Origin: an uncultured Clostridia bacterium
GTDB taxonomy: Bacteria; Bacillota; Clostridia; Oscillospirales; Acutalibacteraceae
Direction of reading: 5' to 3'
DNA: 64,000 nucleotides
Assembly: GCA_947598155.1 (NCBI GenBank)
Contig: CANQFC010000004.1
Location: forward strand, 124,001 to 188,000
Positions within the stretch are counted from its first letter, which is position 1; the number at the start of each line of letters is the position of its first letter. The translations under genes and the position numbers were made by a program. The notes under the pieces were generated by a model, which was not told where the DNA came from, made no database searches, and saw only the letters and a list, made by a program, of their open reading frames with translations. Positions 28,373 to 38,531 of the stretch are shown here, piece after piece.

Positions 28373-31300
28373 TTATCTGCCGCAGCTTTTACGGCGTTTT
28401 TTCGCAACGGCAGTAAATACAATCCCGACAGAGCTCATACCTGCGAGTATGAACCATACTGCTATACGGTCGTTGTAAACCGTATTCGGTATATCCGGAT
28501 TAGACGGTTTGGCAGGTTCTTTTTCCGCCCCCGTTGCGGCAAGAACGGTTTGCTCAAGCGTAATTTCCTGAGTCAAAGCTTCGTCCTTAAAGTATTTTTC
28601 ACATTTTTCGCAATACCAATAAGCAATATTGCCTTTCTCGGTTGCCGTTGGCGCCTTAGCTTCGACTTTCTTTGCGCTGTGCCCCAATGCGTCGGTTGAA
28701 ACGGTTATTTTATCGGTATATTCCTGACCGTCAAAGTCAGCCTTTGCTGTGTAAACCGTTTCGCCTGATTCGGTGCAAGTCGGCGCAGTTATAACATCAG
28801 CCGAAACATCCGCTTCAACGGAAATCTGCTCGTTGCAGGACTCGCATACAAGCGAGGCGGTGCATGCCTTGCAGTCATCAGACCAATTCCAAACGGGAGT
28901 CGTTGTATTCCAAACGTGCCCCTTCGCGGCAATCGGTTCGGACACCTCTTCATAGCATACCATACAAATGCCTACAATTTCGCCGTCGGTAGTGCACCCG
29001 GCGGGTGTGGACTTTGACGCCTCGGGAGAAATAGAGTGCGGCATAAGCTCGCCCTCTTCAATTGTTGTATGCCTTAAATGGCACACCTCACACTCATATA
29101 TCTTTTCAGTGTGATGATTGCAAGTGGCGGGAATTATTTCTACGGGTTCGCTTCCAAACTGATGTTCAGCCATGGGAAGCGTAATTTCATAAACATTGCT
29201 GAGTTTAAGGCCGTCTACCGCCGCAGATGCGGTGTAAGTCGCGTTGCCTTCCTCTGTACAGGTTGGGGATTTTGAAATAACATAATCTGCTATTTCAGCC
29301 CCAAATGTTTCGTGATGGTTACGGTCATTCTTACAAGTAAGCGTAACCGAAGCGGATACGCCGCCCTCTGTCGACCATTTCCATACGGCGGACGCCTCGT
29401 CCCAATCGTGCCCTAATGCGTCAACTACCGTTGGTTTCTCAACAATATCTCCGCAGACCTTACATCTCTTACCGCCCTTTGTACCTTGAGTTTCGCAGGT
29501 AGCGGGGGTATCGGGTATATCTTCAAGAGTATGTTTATCAGAAGTCATTACCTGACCGCAGACAGTGCACTGGGAACCGGCGGTGTGGCCGTTAAACGAA
29601 TGACCTTTCGGAAGAATAATCTCTTCAGGCACTTTCCAATATCCGCAGACCGTACACTGTTCTCCTGCGGTATGGCCGCTTTCGGTACAGGTCGCTTCCT
29701 TAGCCGCTGTGGCTACTATTGTATGGCCGTCTTCGCACATAAATTTATTACACTGAGTGCAGTTGCCGTTGGCGTCGGGTGTGTGCTGAGTCATCGTTCC
29801 GGGGTATTCTTTTATCTCCGTTTCATCGCACCAGATGCACTTAAATGTTTCATATGCGTTATGAGTACAGGTCGCCTCTGTTTTGCCTTGAGAAACAGTG
29901 AACTTATGGTCAACCGAGCCCGCAGGGTTAACCTTAGTTTCGGTAACGCTGCAACGGTCGCATTTTGCTTTTAGCTCAATGCCCTGGCAGGTCTGATTCC
30001 CGTTTGTGTATTTTGTAAATATGTGACCGGTAGCCGGAATTTTCTGGCTGTCGGAAAGTATTTCTTTACAAACGGTGCACTTAGCGAAATTACGGGCGCC
30101 GTCCTCAGTACAGCCGGCGGCTTTACCCTCTTTATAATACTCGCTGTTGCTTTCGTCTATCTTGTGACCGGCCGCGGGTATTACGTGCGCCTCAGACATT
30201 GTCTGGCCGCAGTCATCGCACTTAGTTGCAAGAGCGTACCCTTCTTTGGTGCAGGTTGCGGGGACGTCGTTCTGATGGTCCGCGTCGGGCACCTTGACAA
30301 TATTACTGTGCGTGCAAACATTCGCTACAACGGTGGCGCCGAGTTCTTTCTCAGATTCCTGAACTGTTTCGGGAATAAATGTAACGCTGAGCACTTCGTT
30401 TTGCTTAATATTTTCAACCGTAAATTTACCGTTCTCTACGTTTATCTGTTTGCCGCCCAAAGAAACAGTATCAACTACATAGCCTTTCTTGGGGTTAACG
30501 GTAAATGTTTTCTTTTCGTTCGCCGCAAACTTGACGTTGCCGTCGTCGCCTACGGCCTCAACATTTTTGCCGTCCTTTTCGTACTCAACCGTACCGTTTG
30601 TATCTGAAACAACGACAACCGTGTTTGAGTCAGAATCTTTGGAGGCGGTATCGGTCTTCTTGACTGCGACAATCTCAAACGGTGAGAAAGCGTCGCACAT
30701 AATAACCATACCGTAAGGAGTGGGAATAACTGTAATCTCGTCAACGCCTAAGATGTCGTCGCCCCATTTATGCCCGTCTTTCTTTGCGTTGGGGCAGGGA
30801 TGGTCTTTATCGTTCTCGGCACAGCGTGTAAAGTGATATGCTTTAAGCTCTATATCGCCGCCTTCGCCGACTAAATCTTCATAAGTTACGCCGGCAGGAT
30901 AACCGACCTGAACACGAAGAGACTGACCCTGATTCGGTTTAAGCTTAACCATCGGGCAAATGCGGTTGAAATTGATTTCAAATACGGAAGAACCGACAAC
31001 CTGACTCTCGTCAATGTCCTTTTCTTTTTCAAGATAGCCGTTAATATTTTCATACTCTTCACGGCTGCCCTCGCCCTTGCTTTTGTTCTCTACAACGAGC
31101 ATCAGACGACCGTTAATGTCGCTCTTGTTCATTTCTGCGTCAAGCGCCGCAAGAGTTTCATCATCGGTGCCGCCCGACTTTGCCATAGCATAAAGGTCAA
31201 GGTTTTCAGGTGCGTCAAGTAAAGTGGGCTGACCCCAAAGGTTCCAGTCTATGCCCTGACTTCTGTAACAGGCGGGGCAAAGACCCGGCACCATAGCGAT

Positions 31301-33475
31301 AGTGGAGAAGTTATTGGGGAATTTGCCGGACCTTGAGCCTACAACGCCCTCGATTGAGAAATTATACTCTGTAATATCGTCGATCCACTGGTCGGAGGCG
31401 CGGAAGTTAAATTCTACGCCTACAACAGGGCAACCGTTATTAACATCGCAGTTTTCACCGATATGGTTCTCAGCGTTAGGACATTCAACGCCGTGACCGC
31501 CCTCGGAAACAGGGTCGGATTTATAAATCCATTTAAAATCGGTGTATGTGCCGTTCATATCAACAATACCGTCACGGTTGGCGTCAAAAGGCAGCTCGCC
31601 CGAAACCTGCGTTGTAATTACCGCGCCGTTGTTGTGAAGATCCTGCTGATTTGTAGTGTAACGAACCTGAACGGTTTGAAGTTTTGCTTGTTCGTAATTA
31701 TCTGTAAAATTGTCGCTTGCCGCGGCGGCTACGCCCTGTAAAGCGTTCCTGTCATTTGGAAGTATATGATAAAGGTCGTCGTCAAAGGTTACTTTAAACC
31801 TATAATCATAACCTGCTGTGGAGTTGCCGTTGGGAGCGGGCGTCTGAGTAAGCACATAAGGAGGAGCCTCATACTTTGAGTTTACGTTATAAAGCATTCC
31901 GGACTGTGCAACGATTTCGCTTTCATCGCCTTTGAAATAACCTGCGTAAGGATCTTTTGAAAGATAGCTTGTATTTGGGTCGCTGCTCCAAGTTTCAAAG
32001 TGATCGGGCTTGCGGGACGTAACAGCTATTTCCACATATTCGCAGGTCGGGCTTGAAAAGCGCAGACCGTCCTCATAATCCCCAAAATAGGGATTTTTAA
32101 CCGTAAGCAACAGCGTGGCGTTGGCATAATACCATTCATCCATTACGCTTGAAGTGCCGTCCGGGTGATAATCATACATTTTAATCATAAAGAAGAAACC
32201 GTGCTTTGCCGCCTCTTCGGCATTCCAGCCTTTAAATGTCGCCGTGTAAACGCCTGCCGGTACGCCGTCTTCCTGAGAACCGCCGGCGGAATATTTAACT
32301 TTCAGTCCGTCGTCACTGCCAAAAGCGGTTGCGCCCGAATAAGAGGCTGTTTCAACGGTCGGGAATTTAAATTCAAAATTGCCCGTTGAAACGTATCCTG
32401 ACGGATGCCAATATTCGCCGATAGTCGACTGACCTACCATAAGGTAAGTGTTGGTTTCTTTGCCGTCAAGACCGTCGTTAAAAGTGAGGTCGCGGGTGCC
32501 GTCCCAATTTGCCGTGAGCGGGTCGTCCCAAGTAGCGTCAACCGCATACCATTTGTTCTCGCCGTTTTCCGGGATATTAACGACGTTCCACATATGGTCC
32601 TCAGGCGTTCCCTTGTCTTGAATACCGTGAACGAGTACGCACTCAACGCCCAATTTTGTAAGGCATACCTGAAGTGTGCGCGCATATGCCTCGCAAACGC
32701 CCTCATGAGTTACAGCACCGTAAATTGTGCGAATGTACTTTGCGTTTTCGCCTTTGTTACGGCACTCGGTTTCATAACGATAATGGATTCTCTTAACTAC
32801 TTGGTCATGCACCGAAGTAACAAGAGCTGCCTTTTGATCCTGCTCAGAAAATTTGGAGCCCGCTACATTCTGAGCCTCATTAAGAGAATCTACCGCATTG
32901 TTTACTATTTCGTCGATAACTTTTTCCGTCGCCTCTGCCCTGCTCTTAACGTTATCCAAAGCAGTGCCGGCAAGAAGGTATGTATCTCCTCTGCCGGGGC
33001 CGATAAGAACGTGATAATCGCCGTCTTTCTGTGTTACGCGGAAAGACAAATACCCCGAATCAATATACCAAAGCTCTGAATGGTCCAAATCAAGAGCGTC
33101 CTTAGCGGCGGTAAAGTCGTTAAAAATATCTTTATTGCCGTTCTTTATGTAAGCTTCAACATCCGAAGTTCCGATAACGACCTTTTTATCCTTGGTTTCA
33201 AGGTTCATAAGGTCGATAAACTCAGTGCCGCCGTAATATTTTTCCTTATCGGCGCCTGTGAACTCAGATAAAAGCTTGTCATAAATAGCCTTAGCGCGCT
33301 CATTGAGCTGATTGTAAAAATAATCGGAAGCTATTTTTTTCGCCTGATAATCGCTTCCTCCTACAGCCTTTCCGATTGGAAGCATAGGAAATACCATAAT
33401 AACGGAAAGCAACAGAGCAATAACATTTCGTTTTATATGTTTAACGCTTCTGTTTTTTGCAGTTTTCATTTTCAA
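28373..33475 (-). CDS. Giant secreted protein: transglutaminase-like domain plus Cys/His repeats
   Basis: A 1700-residue exported protein. Signal peptide at 1-38. A transglutaminase-like (papain-fold) domain has Cys261 in HEGVCEAYA, His294 in DHMWNVV and Asp313 in AVDATWDDP, so the triad is intact. A beta-rich middle (about 330-1000) is followed by a bacterial-repeat-type module (about 1010-1070) and then some ten units of about 50-70 residues with C-x(n)-CxxC-...-GH spacing, such as CTKEGYALATKCDDCG. The C-terminus has DIPNT at 1661-1665, a membrane helix and KKRRK tail, like a sortase signal but without LPXTG. It is divergent from a second Cys/His-repeat protein. Protein cross-linking, peptide cleavage or adhesion are possible; substrate unknown. 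Confidence 0.85.
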   Translation of the reverse strand: MKMKTAKNRSVKHIKRNVIALLLSVIMVFPMLPIGKAVGGSDYQAKKIASDYFYNQLNERAKAIYDKLLSEFTGADKEKYYGGTEFIDLMNLETKDKKVVIGTSDVEAYIKNGNKDIFNDFTAAKDALDLDHSELWYIDSGYLSFRVTQKDGDYHVLIGPGRGDTYLLAGTALDNVKSRAEATEKVIDEIVNNAVDSLNEAQNVAGSKFSEQDQKAALVTSVHDQVVKRIHYRYETECRNKGENAKYIRTIYGAVTHEGVCEAYARTLQVCLTKLGVECVLVHGIQDKGTPEDHMWNVVNIPENGENKWYAVDATWDDPLTANWDGTRDLTFNDGLDGKETNTYLMVGQSTIGEYWHPSGYVSTGNFEFKFPTVETASYSGATAFGSDDGLKVKYSAGGSQEDGVPAGVYTATFKGWNAEEAAKHGFFFMIKMYDYHPDGTSSVMDEWYYANATLLLTVKNPYFGDYEDGLRFSSPTCEYVEIAVTSRKPDHFETWSSDPNTSYLSKDPYAGYFKGDESEIVAQSGMLYNVNSKYEAPPYVLTQTPAPNGNSTAGYDYRFKVTFDDDLYHILPNDRNALQGVAAAASDNFTDNYEQAKLQTVQVRYTTNQQDLHNNGAVITTQVSGELPFDANRDGIVDMNGTYTDFKWIYKSDPVSEGGHGVECPNAENHIGENCDVNNGCPVVGVEFNFRASDQWIDDITEYNFSIEGVVGSRSGKFPNNFSTIAMVPGLCPACYRSQGIDWNLWGQPTLLDAPENLDLYAMAKSGGTDDETLAALDAEMNKSDINGRLMLVVENKSKGEGSREEYENINGYLEKEKDIDESQVVGSSVFEINFNRICPMVKLKPNQGQSLRVQVGYPAGVTYEDLVGEGGDIELKAYHFTRCAENDKDHPCPNAKKDGHKWGDDILGVDEITVIPTPYGMVIMCDAFSPFEIVAVKKTDTASKDSDSNTVVVVSDTNGTVEYEKDGKNVEAVGDDGNVKFAANEKKTFTVNPKKGYVVDTVSLGGKQINVENGKFTVENIKQNEVLSVTFIPETVQESEKELGATVVANVCTHSNIVKVPDADHQNDVPATCTKEGYALATKCDDCGQTMSEAHVIPAAGHKIDESNSEYYKEGKAAGCTEDGARNFAKCTVCKEILSDSQKIPATGHIFTKYTNGNQTCQGIELKAKCDRCSVTETKVNPAGSVDHKFTVSQGKTEATCTHNAYETFKCIWCDETEIKEYPGTMTQHTPDANGNCTQCNKFMCEDGHTIVATAAKEATCTESGHTAGEQCTVCGYWKVPEEIILPKGHSFNGHTAGSQCTVCGQVMTSDKHTLEDIPDTPATCETQGTKGGKRCKVCGDIVEKPTVVDALGHDWDEASAVWKWSTEGGVSASVTLTCKNDRNHHETFGAEIADYVISKSPTCTEEGNATYTASAAVDGLKLSNVYEITLPMAEHQFGSEPVEIIPATCNHHTEKIYECEVCHLRHTTIEEGELMPHSISPEASKSTPAGCTTDGEIVGICMVCYEEVSEPIAAKGHVWNTTTPVWNWSDDCKACTASLVCESCNEQISVEADVSADVITAPTCTESGETVYTAKADFDGQEYTDKITVSTDALGHSAKKVEAKAPTATEKGNIAYWYCEKCEKYFKDEALTQEITLEQTVLAATGAEKEPAKPSNPDIPNTVYNDRIAVWFILAGMSSVGIVFTAVAKKRRKSCGR

Positions 33476-33735
33476 TCCTCCTATTTGCGATTTTAATTAT
33501 TTACACAGAACGAAGAGGCGCGCGTTTGCACGTATCAAACGTATCAAATAAAAACGCGTCTTGTTCCATGGTGTGATGAGAATGGGAAAACGCCGCATTT
33601 TAACAAGACATTTTGCCCGTAAAAATATTGCCGGTCTGTTTTTTCAATCAACTCCTTTCCGTAAAAATCAATTAAATTTATTCTGCCGTCCGATTTTCGG
33701 CGGACAGTATAATTAGAAATAATTAAACATAGTGT

Positions 33736-33765
33736 ATTATCTCATACATATTGAGCTTTTGTCAA
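33736..33765 (-). promoter_or_regulatory. Promoter of the 1700-residue protein gene
   Basis: On the minus strand TTGACA (33760-33765) and GATAAT (33736-33741) are 18 nt apart. The start codon is 260 nt downstream, so the 5' leader would be about 250 nt. The leader includes an imperfect hairpin near 33691-33715 (CTGCCGTCC...GGCGGACAG) and the duplicated 9-mer CGTATCAAA near 33530-33550. Confidence 0.65.
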
Positions 33766-33901
33766 TATTTTGACTGATAAAAATACAATATTTGTAAAAA
33801 ATTTTTAAGATTTAAAATTACTGCTGAAAATTATCAGGAAAGCCGAATATTTTAAATTTGACAAAAATCTTCAATTTCCACACTTTTCAAATTTAATACT
33901 A

Positions 33902-33930
33902 TTGCTTTTTTCAAGTTTGTATGATAAACT
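33902..33930 (+). promoter_or_regulatory. Possible promoter of the 1198-residue protein gene
   Basis: TTGCTT, 17-nt spacer and TAAACT with TGA before it (extended -10), about 90 nt upstream of the start codon. A TTGACA at 33858-33863 has no convincing -10. Confidence 0.4.
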
Positions 33931-34018
33931 AAGCTCAATAATATACGAAAACGACTTATTTCAGAGCTTTGCGGGAAAGCCGATTGAGACGGTTTCGTTT
34001 TGAAAGGAGAATACAAGT

Positions 34019-37000
34019 ATGGCAAAGAAAAAGAAACAAATGTTTCTCAGCCTCTTACTCTGCGCCACCATGGTACTGTCATCGGTATCCGGCGTAGAAG
34101 CCATAGGGCACGTCCACGAAAATGAGGTGAACAAATCCGCGGCCGCTGAATCGCCTTTATCGGTACTGCCTAATACAAAAGAGGATATTGAGTCACAGGA
34201 ATGTACCGGAGACGGCTCAGCAGAAAATAACGGCCATCACAAGCTGTACAGTACTGCTACAATTGTTTGGACAGAAAGCGGTCCCAAACGCGCCGAGCAA
34301 AATCAACGCGTTTATGACAATTCCTGCGAAGGCGTTGAGGCTACTTCTTCCGAACGCGTCTGCCAGTATTGCCAAAAATGGTTTACTGTTTTTGTCTATG
34401 CGGACGGCGGCCAAGCAACAGGCCATGATTTTGGCCCCGAAGAAGTGAAAGAGAGCAGTTGTGATAATCTTAAATACACAACAAAGACCTGCCGAACCTG
34501 CGGCTTTGTTCAAGTCACGGTAGCCGGCGGCGAGCTTGACCTAAGCAGGCATCAAAACCAAAAAGTCACAACTACAAGCCCCGGAAAATGCGAGACGGAC
34601 GTTGTTAAAATCACTGAATGTGAAGATTGCGGCGTCGTACTTCAATGCGAGGACCTCGGTCAGAAAGGCCACACGGGTCACTTCCATACAACATATAACG
34701 GCGACTGTCAAAATAACGGCATTCAATCATTTGAATGCACCTTGTGCCATCACACCGAAACACGCGAGGTTATTACAACGGGAACGCATTATTATTCGGA
34801 AACATATATAACAAAGCCGACATGCGACCAGCCCGGAACGGCTACCAGCGAATGCAGGTACTGCCATAAGAAAAATCCCAACAAGCCCGATATATATGAA
34901 GTCCCCGCGACAGGGCATCAGTGGGAAACGTTAAAATCGTCCCCTTGCGGCACTTCCAAGACGCAAAGATGCAAAAAGTGCGGAATTGAACAGACAGTCG
35001 GAGGAGAAGGCGACAACCATTTATGGGGAGAAACAATAGTTGTTCAGCCCACCTGCAGTGACAGAGGTTACTCTTACCATCAGTGCACAAGATGCGGAAT
35101 AAAAGAAAACATCCCTGATTCTGAAACCGCACCGACAGGTCAGCACAGATTCCACGTCAATGTAGTGCTTGTACCGAAAACCTGCGGTACTCCCGGCACA
35201 TATCAAAAGAAATGTATTGACTGCGGCGCCTACGGAGATGTATATACTGAGCCAGCAACGGGAAAACACCCCGCTGTTTCCGATGACGGCGACTGCACAA
35301 CTCCGGTAATCTGCCCCGTATGCCATATAGAGCTTAAAACGGCGCAATCAGACCATAATTGGAATTATACGCCGATTGTAAACGCTCTTTCTGAAAAAAA
35401 TCACACGAAAACCTGCGCTAATCCGGGCTGTAAAGCTACGGCAAAGGAAAGGTGCTCCGCCTCTGTTGACGACGACTGTACCGTTGTTCCGAAATGCGAT
35501 TTCTGCGGGCAAGATACAAGAAAACAGCAATCCCACGCGAAAAGCGGAAAATTCGTACCTTACCCGAACGAAGAGAACGAATATCACATTGAACTTTGCA
35601 ATAATTGTAACCAATATTACGGGCAAAAGGTCGCTCACACATACCAGAACGGCAAATGCACCGTATGCGGTCACTTTGACGGGCGCGATCATATTGCCGA
35701 CGGCAAGTGGCAGTCCGACGGAAACTTCCATTGGCAGACCTGCAAACTATGCGGCGGGCAGACGCTCCTCACGCATCATGACAAAACTGCTGACAGCAAT
35801 TATGAGGGCGACTGCACAAAAGCGGTAAAATGCAGTGTTTGTGATTATACGGTCAGGAAAGCGGCTGCCGACCATTCTTACAGCGGCGAATGGAGCGCGA
35901 CAGAGGAATTCCACTACCGCACCTGTTCAAACCCGGGCTGTGAAAGCCATGAAACGGCAGACCACACTCCTATAAGCGACGGCAACTGCACAACGCCGGA
36001 TTACTGTTCCGAATGCCACTACGAAGTTGTAAAGGGCGGCGCGGAGCACTCGTGGATTGTAGACGAAAGCGGTCACACCGCGTCCGTTCACAAGCTCCAC
36101 TGTTCAAACACCGGCTGCGACGCCAAATCGGAGGCGGAGCACGTTGCCGGAATTGAGGCTACTTGCTGCAACCTTGCGGAATGTGAATTTTGCCATACTG
36201 AATTCGGCGAGCTCAACCCGAATGAGCACGTCGGCGGTACTGAAATCAGAAATATGAAACCCGCTACGATTCAGGAAGAGGGATATACGGGCGACACATA
36301 CTGCCTCGGCTGTAAACAGATGATTGAGAAAGGCAAGCCCATTGAAAAGCTTGTTGACACTCACACTCACGATTATGCAAATTGGGCAAGCGACGGCGAG
36401 CACCATTGGAAGGTCTGCTCTTGCGGCGCTGTTGACAGCGATTCGCTTACCGTTCACACATTTAACGATTGGACAAAGACGGACGATTCAACCCATTCAC
36501 GCACCTGCTCCGTTTGCGCTTATGTAGAGAGTGAGCGCCATGAACACGGTGAAGACCCGCATGACTGCACGGTTGCAATTAAATGTGTTGACTGCGACGC
36601 CGAGCTTGTTCCGGCGACTGCCTCGGAACATAAATTTGAGGGGCGGGCTATCGGAACGGCAGAAGGCCACACCTTTGCCTGCGTTAATCCTAACTGCGAA
36701 GTTATCAGCCAAAACTACGATCATGAAGGCGGCTCATCATCATGTCAGAGCGGAGCTCACTGTGCTTTTTGCGACTTTGAGTATTTGCCGAAAGACCCGA
36801 GCCTGCACACCGGCGGAACGGAACTTAGAAATTACAAAGAGCCGACAACTGCCGAAAACGGATACTCAGGCGATGTATATTGCCTTGGATGCGGCGAGCT
36901 CATAAGCAACGGTACAGAACTTGAAAAGCTCGAAGTACCTCATCAGCATAGTTTCGGCGATTGGAAATCGGATTCGGATTACCACTGGAAGGAATGCGAA

Positions 37001-37615
37001 TGCGGCGCTAAAGACAGTTTTGAATATCACTCGTTCGATAACGGCATTTGCACTGTCTGCGGAAAAACGGACCCGTCGTTCAGCAACGGTCCCAAAGAAC
37101 TTGTCGACCCCGAAACCGGCGTTGCTGTGGAAATCCCCGCCGACGACAGCGGTTACTATGAAGACGTTAAGCTGGTTGTTGACAAAGTCAACACGTCTGA
37201 CAAAGATTACAATAACGCTTTGAATACAGTCGGCAAGATGTACGACACGTTTATTCCGTTCAATATCAAGCTTGTTAATACCGTTACAGGTCAGGAAATT
37301 CAGCCCAACGGAAAAATAACGGTAAAAATTCCCGTTCCTAAAGGATGGGCGGCAAATAAAACGCTTGTATATTACATTAACGGTTCAAAGGCTGAGCTTG
37401 TAAAAACGTCAATCAGCGAAGACGGCGCGTATATAACATTTACAGTTGACCATCTCTCGCTTTACGTTCTTGCAAACGCTGAATCTGCCAAGAATGCGGA
37501 TATTCCAAACACGGACTATATGAGCACTGCCTGCATTCTGTTTGCGGCGTTTGGCTTTGCGGCTGTCGGAATTGCCGCGGCAACAGCCTATAAAAAGAAA
37601 AGACGTTATAATTAA
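34019..37615 (+). CDS. Giant secreted Cys/His-repeat protein with DIPNT-type anchor
   Basis: A 1198-residue exported protein. Signal peptide about 1-29 (MAKKKKQMFLSLLLCATMV). From about 60 to 1030 it is almost entirely irregular repeats built on CxxC pairs followed by His, more than 20 CxxC motifs (for example CRTCG, CEDCG, CTLCH, CKKCG), similar to the repeats in the divergent 1700-residue protein but without a transglutaminase domain. A beta-sandwich-like domain (about 1030-1155) follows, then DIPNT at 1161-1165, a membrane helix and KKKRR tail. The Cys/His spacing suggests bound metal (Zn-ribbon-like) or disulfides outside the cell. Exact role unknown. A TTTGAAAGGAG ribosome site precedes the ATG. 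Confidence 0.85.
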   Translation: MAKKKKQMFLSLLLCATMVLSSVSGVEAIGHVHENEVNKSAAAESPLSVLPNTKEDIESQECTGDGSAENNGHHKLYSTATIVWTESGPKRAEQNQRVYDNSCEGVEATSSERVCQYCQKWFTVFVYADGGQATGHDFGPEEVKESSCDNLKYTTKTCRTCGFVQVTVAGGELDLSRHQNQKVTTTSPGKCETDVVKITECEDCGVVLQCEDLGQKGHTGHFHTTYNGDCQNNGIQSFECTLCHHTETREVITTGTHYYSETYITKPTCDQPGTATSECRYCHKKNPNKPDIYEVPATGHQWETLKSSPCGTSKTQRCKKCGIEQTVGGEGDNHLWGETIVVQPTCSDRGYSYHQCTRCGIKENIPDSETAPTGQHRFHVNVVLVPKTCGTPGTYQKKCIDCGAYGDVYTEPATGKHPAVSDDGDCTTPVICPVCHIELKTAQSDHNWNYTPIVNALSEKNHTKTCANPGCKATAKERCSASVDDDCTVVPKCDFCGQDTRKQQSHAKSGKFVPYPNEENEYHIELCNNCNQYYGQKVAHTYQNGKCTVCGHFDGRDHIADGKWQSDGNFHWQTCKLCGGQTLLTHHDKTADSNYEGDCTKAVKCSVCDYTVRKAAADHSYSGEWSATEEFHYRTCSNPGCESHETADHTPISDGNCTTPDYCSECHYEVVKGGAEHSWIVDESGHTASVHKLHCSNTGCDAKSEAEHVAGIEATCCNLAECEFCHTEFGELNPNEHVGGTEIRNMKPATIQEEGYTGDTYCLGCKQMIEKGKPIEKLVDTHTHDYANWASDGEHHWKVCSCGAVDSDSLTVHTFNDWTKTDDSTHSRTCSVCAYVESERHEHGEDPHDCTVAIKCVDCDAELVPATASEHKFEGRAIGTAEGHTFACVNPNCEVISQNYDHEGGSSSCQSGAHCAFCDFEYLPKDPSLHTGGTELRNYKEPTTAENGYSGDVYCLGCGELISNGTELEKLEVPHQHSFGDWKSDSDYHWKECECGAKDSFEYHSFDNGICTVCGKTDPSFSNGPKELVDPETGVAVEIPADDSGYYEDVKLVVDKVNTSDKDYNNALNTVGKMYDTFIPFNIKLVNTVTGQEIQPNGKITVKIPVPKGWAANKTLVYYINGSKAELVKTSISEDGAYITFTVDHLSLYVLANAESAKNADIPNTDYMSTACILFAAFGFAAVGIAAATAYKKKRRYN

Positions 37616-37627
37616 ACTTAAACGAGC

Positions 37628-37663
37628 AAAAGGCGTTCACTGAAAAGTGAGCGCCTTTTTTCT
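37628..37663 (+). terminator. Intrinsic terminator
   Basis: AAAAGGCGTTCACT pairs with AGTGAGCGCCTTTT, then T residues. Ends the 1198-residue protein gene, and may also serve the convergent AraC gene. Confidence 0.9.
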
Positions 37664-37686
37664 TGTATTATTCTTTGATTTTTACA

Positions 37687-38514
37687 TCAGAACGAAATAT
37701 TTCTGAATTTAAGCGGTGATATTTTTTCACGCTTTTTAAAAAAGTAAATAAAATTTGATTCGTCCGCAAAGCCTGTCAGATAAGATATTTCGCTTATCGG
37801 CAGGCTTGTGTTTTTTAAGAGTTCTTTTGCTTTTGTGAGCCTGACGCCGAGAAGATAGCCATACGGAGCGGTACCTGCCTGCTTTTTAAACTGTCTTGCA
37901 AACTGAGACGCGCTCATATTGACATAATCGGCAATATTTTCAACCGTTATTTTGTTTTGGTAATTACTGTTAATATAATTTACAGCCGACCGAATAACTG
38001 TGTTGCCGCAGAGATTGTGTTCGCCGGAATTAAAAAGACTTATTATCAAGCTGTATATTTTTGACGACATATTGCTTTCACTGATATTTTCACCGTTTTT
38101 TATAATGCCGTAAATATCTTTTATGCACATCTCGATTTTACCGTCAAAGCCGATTATATTTCCAAACCTGCCCGTTAACTCGCCAAACAGCTCTTTTGTA
38201 TTACTTCCGTTTATATGAATCCAATATGCCTCAAAGCTGTCATCGGTATAATAGGCGTGCGGTTTAAAGCAGTCAATAACTGCCGTTTCACCCGCCTTTA
38301 CAGTCAGCGTCTGACCGTCCGTCAAAAAAGAGAAACTTCCGCTGATAATGTGTGTAATTAAAATACTGTCAAAATTATTTCTCTCTACCCTGTAATCACT
38401 GTTGCAGTAAAAATGGCCGGCGCTCAGCGGATAAAAGAAAATATCCTTGCTTTGCCGAGCCGAATAGAAAAACATCTCAGATTTATTCAATACGCCCTTT
38501 TGTATATTTTCCAT
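37687..38514 (-). CDS. AraC family transcriptional regulator
   Basis: A 275-residue regulator with an N-terminal cupin-like sensor domain (about 20-140, LTVKAGETAVIDCFKPHAYYTD) and a C-terminal double helix-turn-helix (about 175-275, ITVENIADYVNMSASQFARQFKK and LPISEISYLTGFADESNFIYFFKKR). This layout is usual for regulators of sugar catabolism. It is divergent from a GH2 glycosidase gene, with two copies of a 15-bp direct repeat in the shared spacer, so it probably controls that gene and itself. Confidence 0.92.
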   Translation of the reverse strand: MENIQKGVLNKSEMFFYSARQSKDIFFYPLSAGHFYCNSDYRVERNNFDSILITHIISGSFSFLTDGQTLTVKAGETAVIDCFKPHAYYTDDSFEAYWIHINGSNTKELFGELTGRFGNIIGFDGKIEMCIKDIYGIIKNGENISESNMSSKIYSLIISLFNSGEHNLCGNTVIRSAVNYINSNYQNKITVENIADYVNMSASQFARQFKKQAGTAPYGYLLGVRLTKAKELLKNTSLPISEISYLTGFADESNFIYFFKKREKISPLKFRNISF

Positions 38515-38531
38515 AGTCAGCCTCTTAGCAG

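Noticed and set aside
29486-30607. Long reading frames antisense to the 1700-residue protein gene
   Set aside because: They mirror the Cys/His-repeat coding frame, lack ribosome sites, and their products have no plausible domain.
35348-35828. Frames on both strands inside the 1198-residue protein gene
   Set aside because: Biased codons of the repeat region keep other frames open; no ribosome sites and no coherent product.
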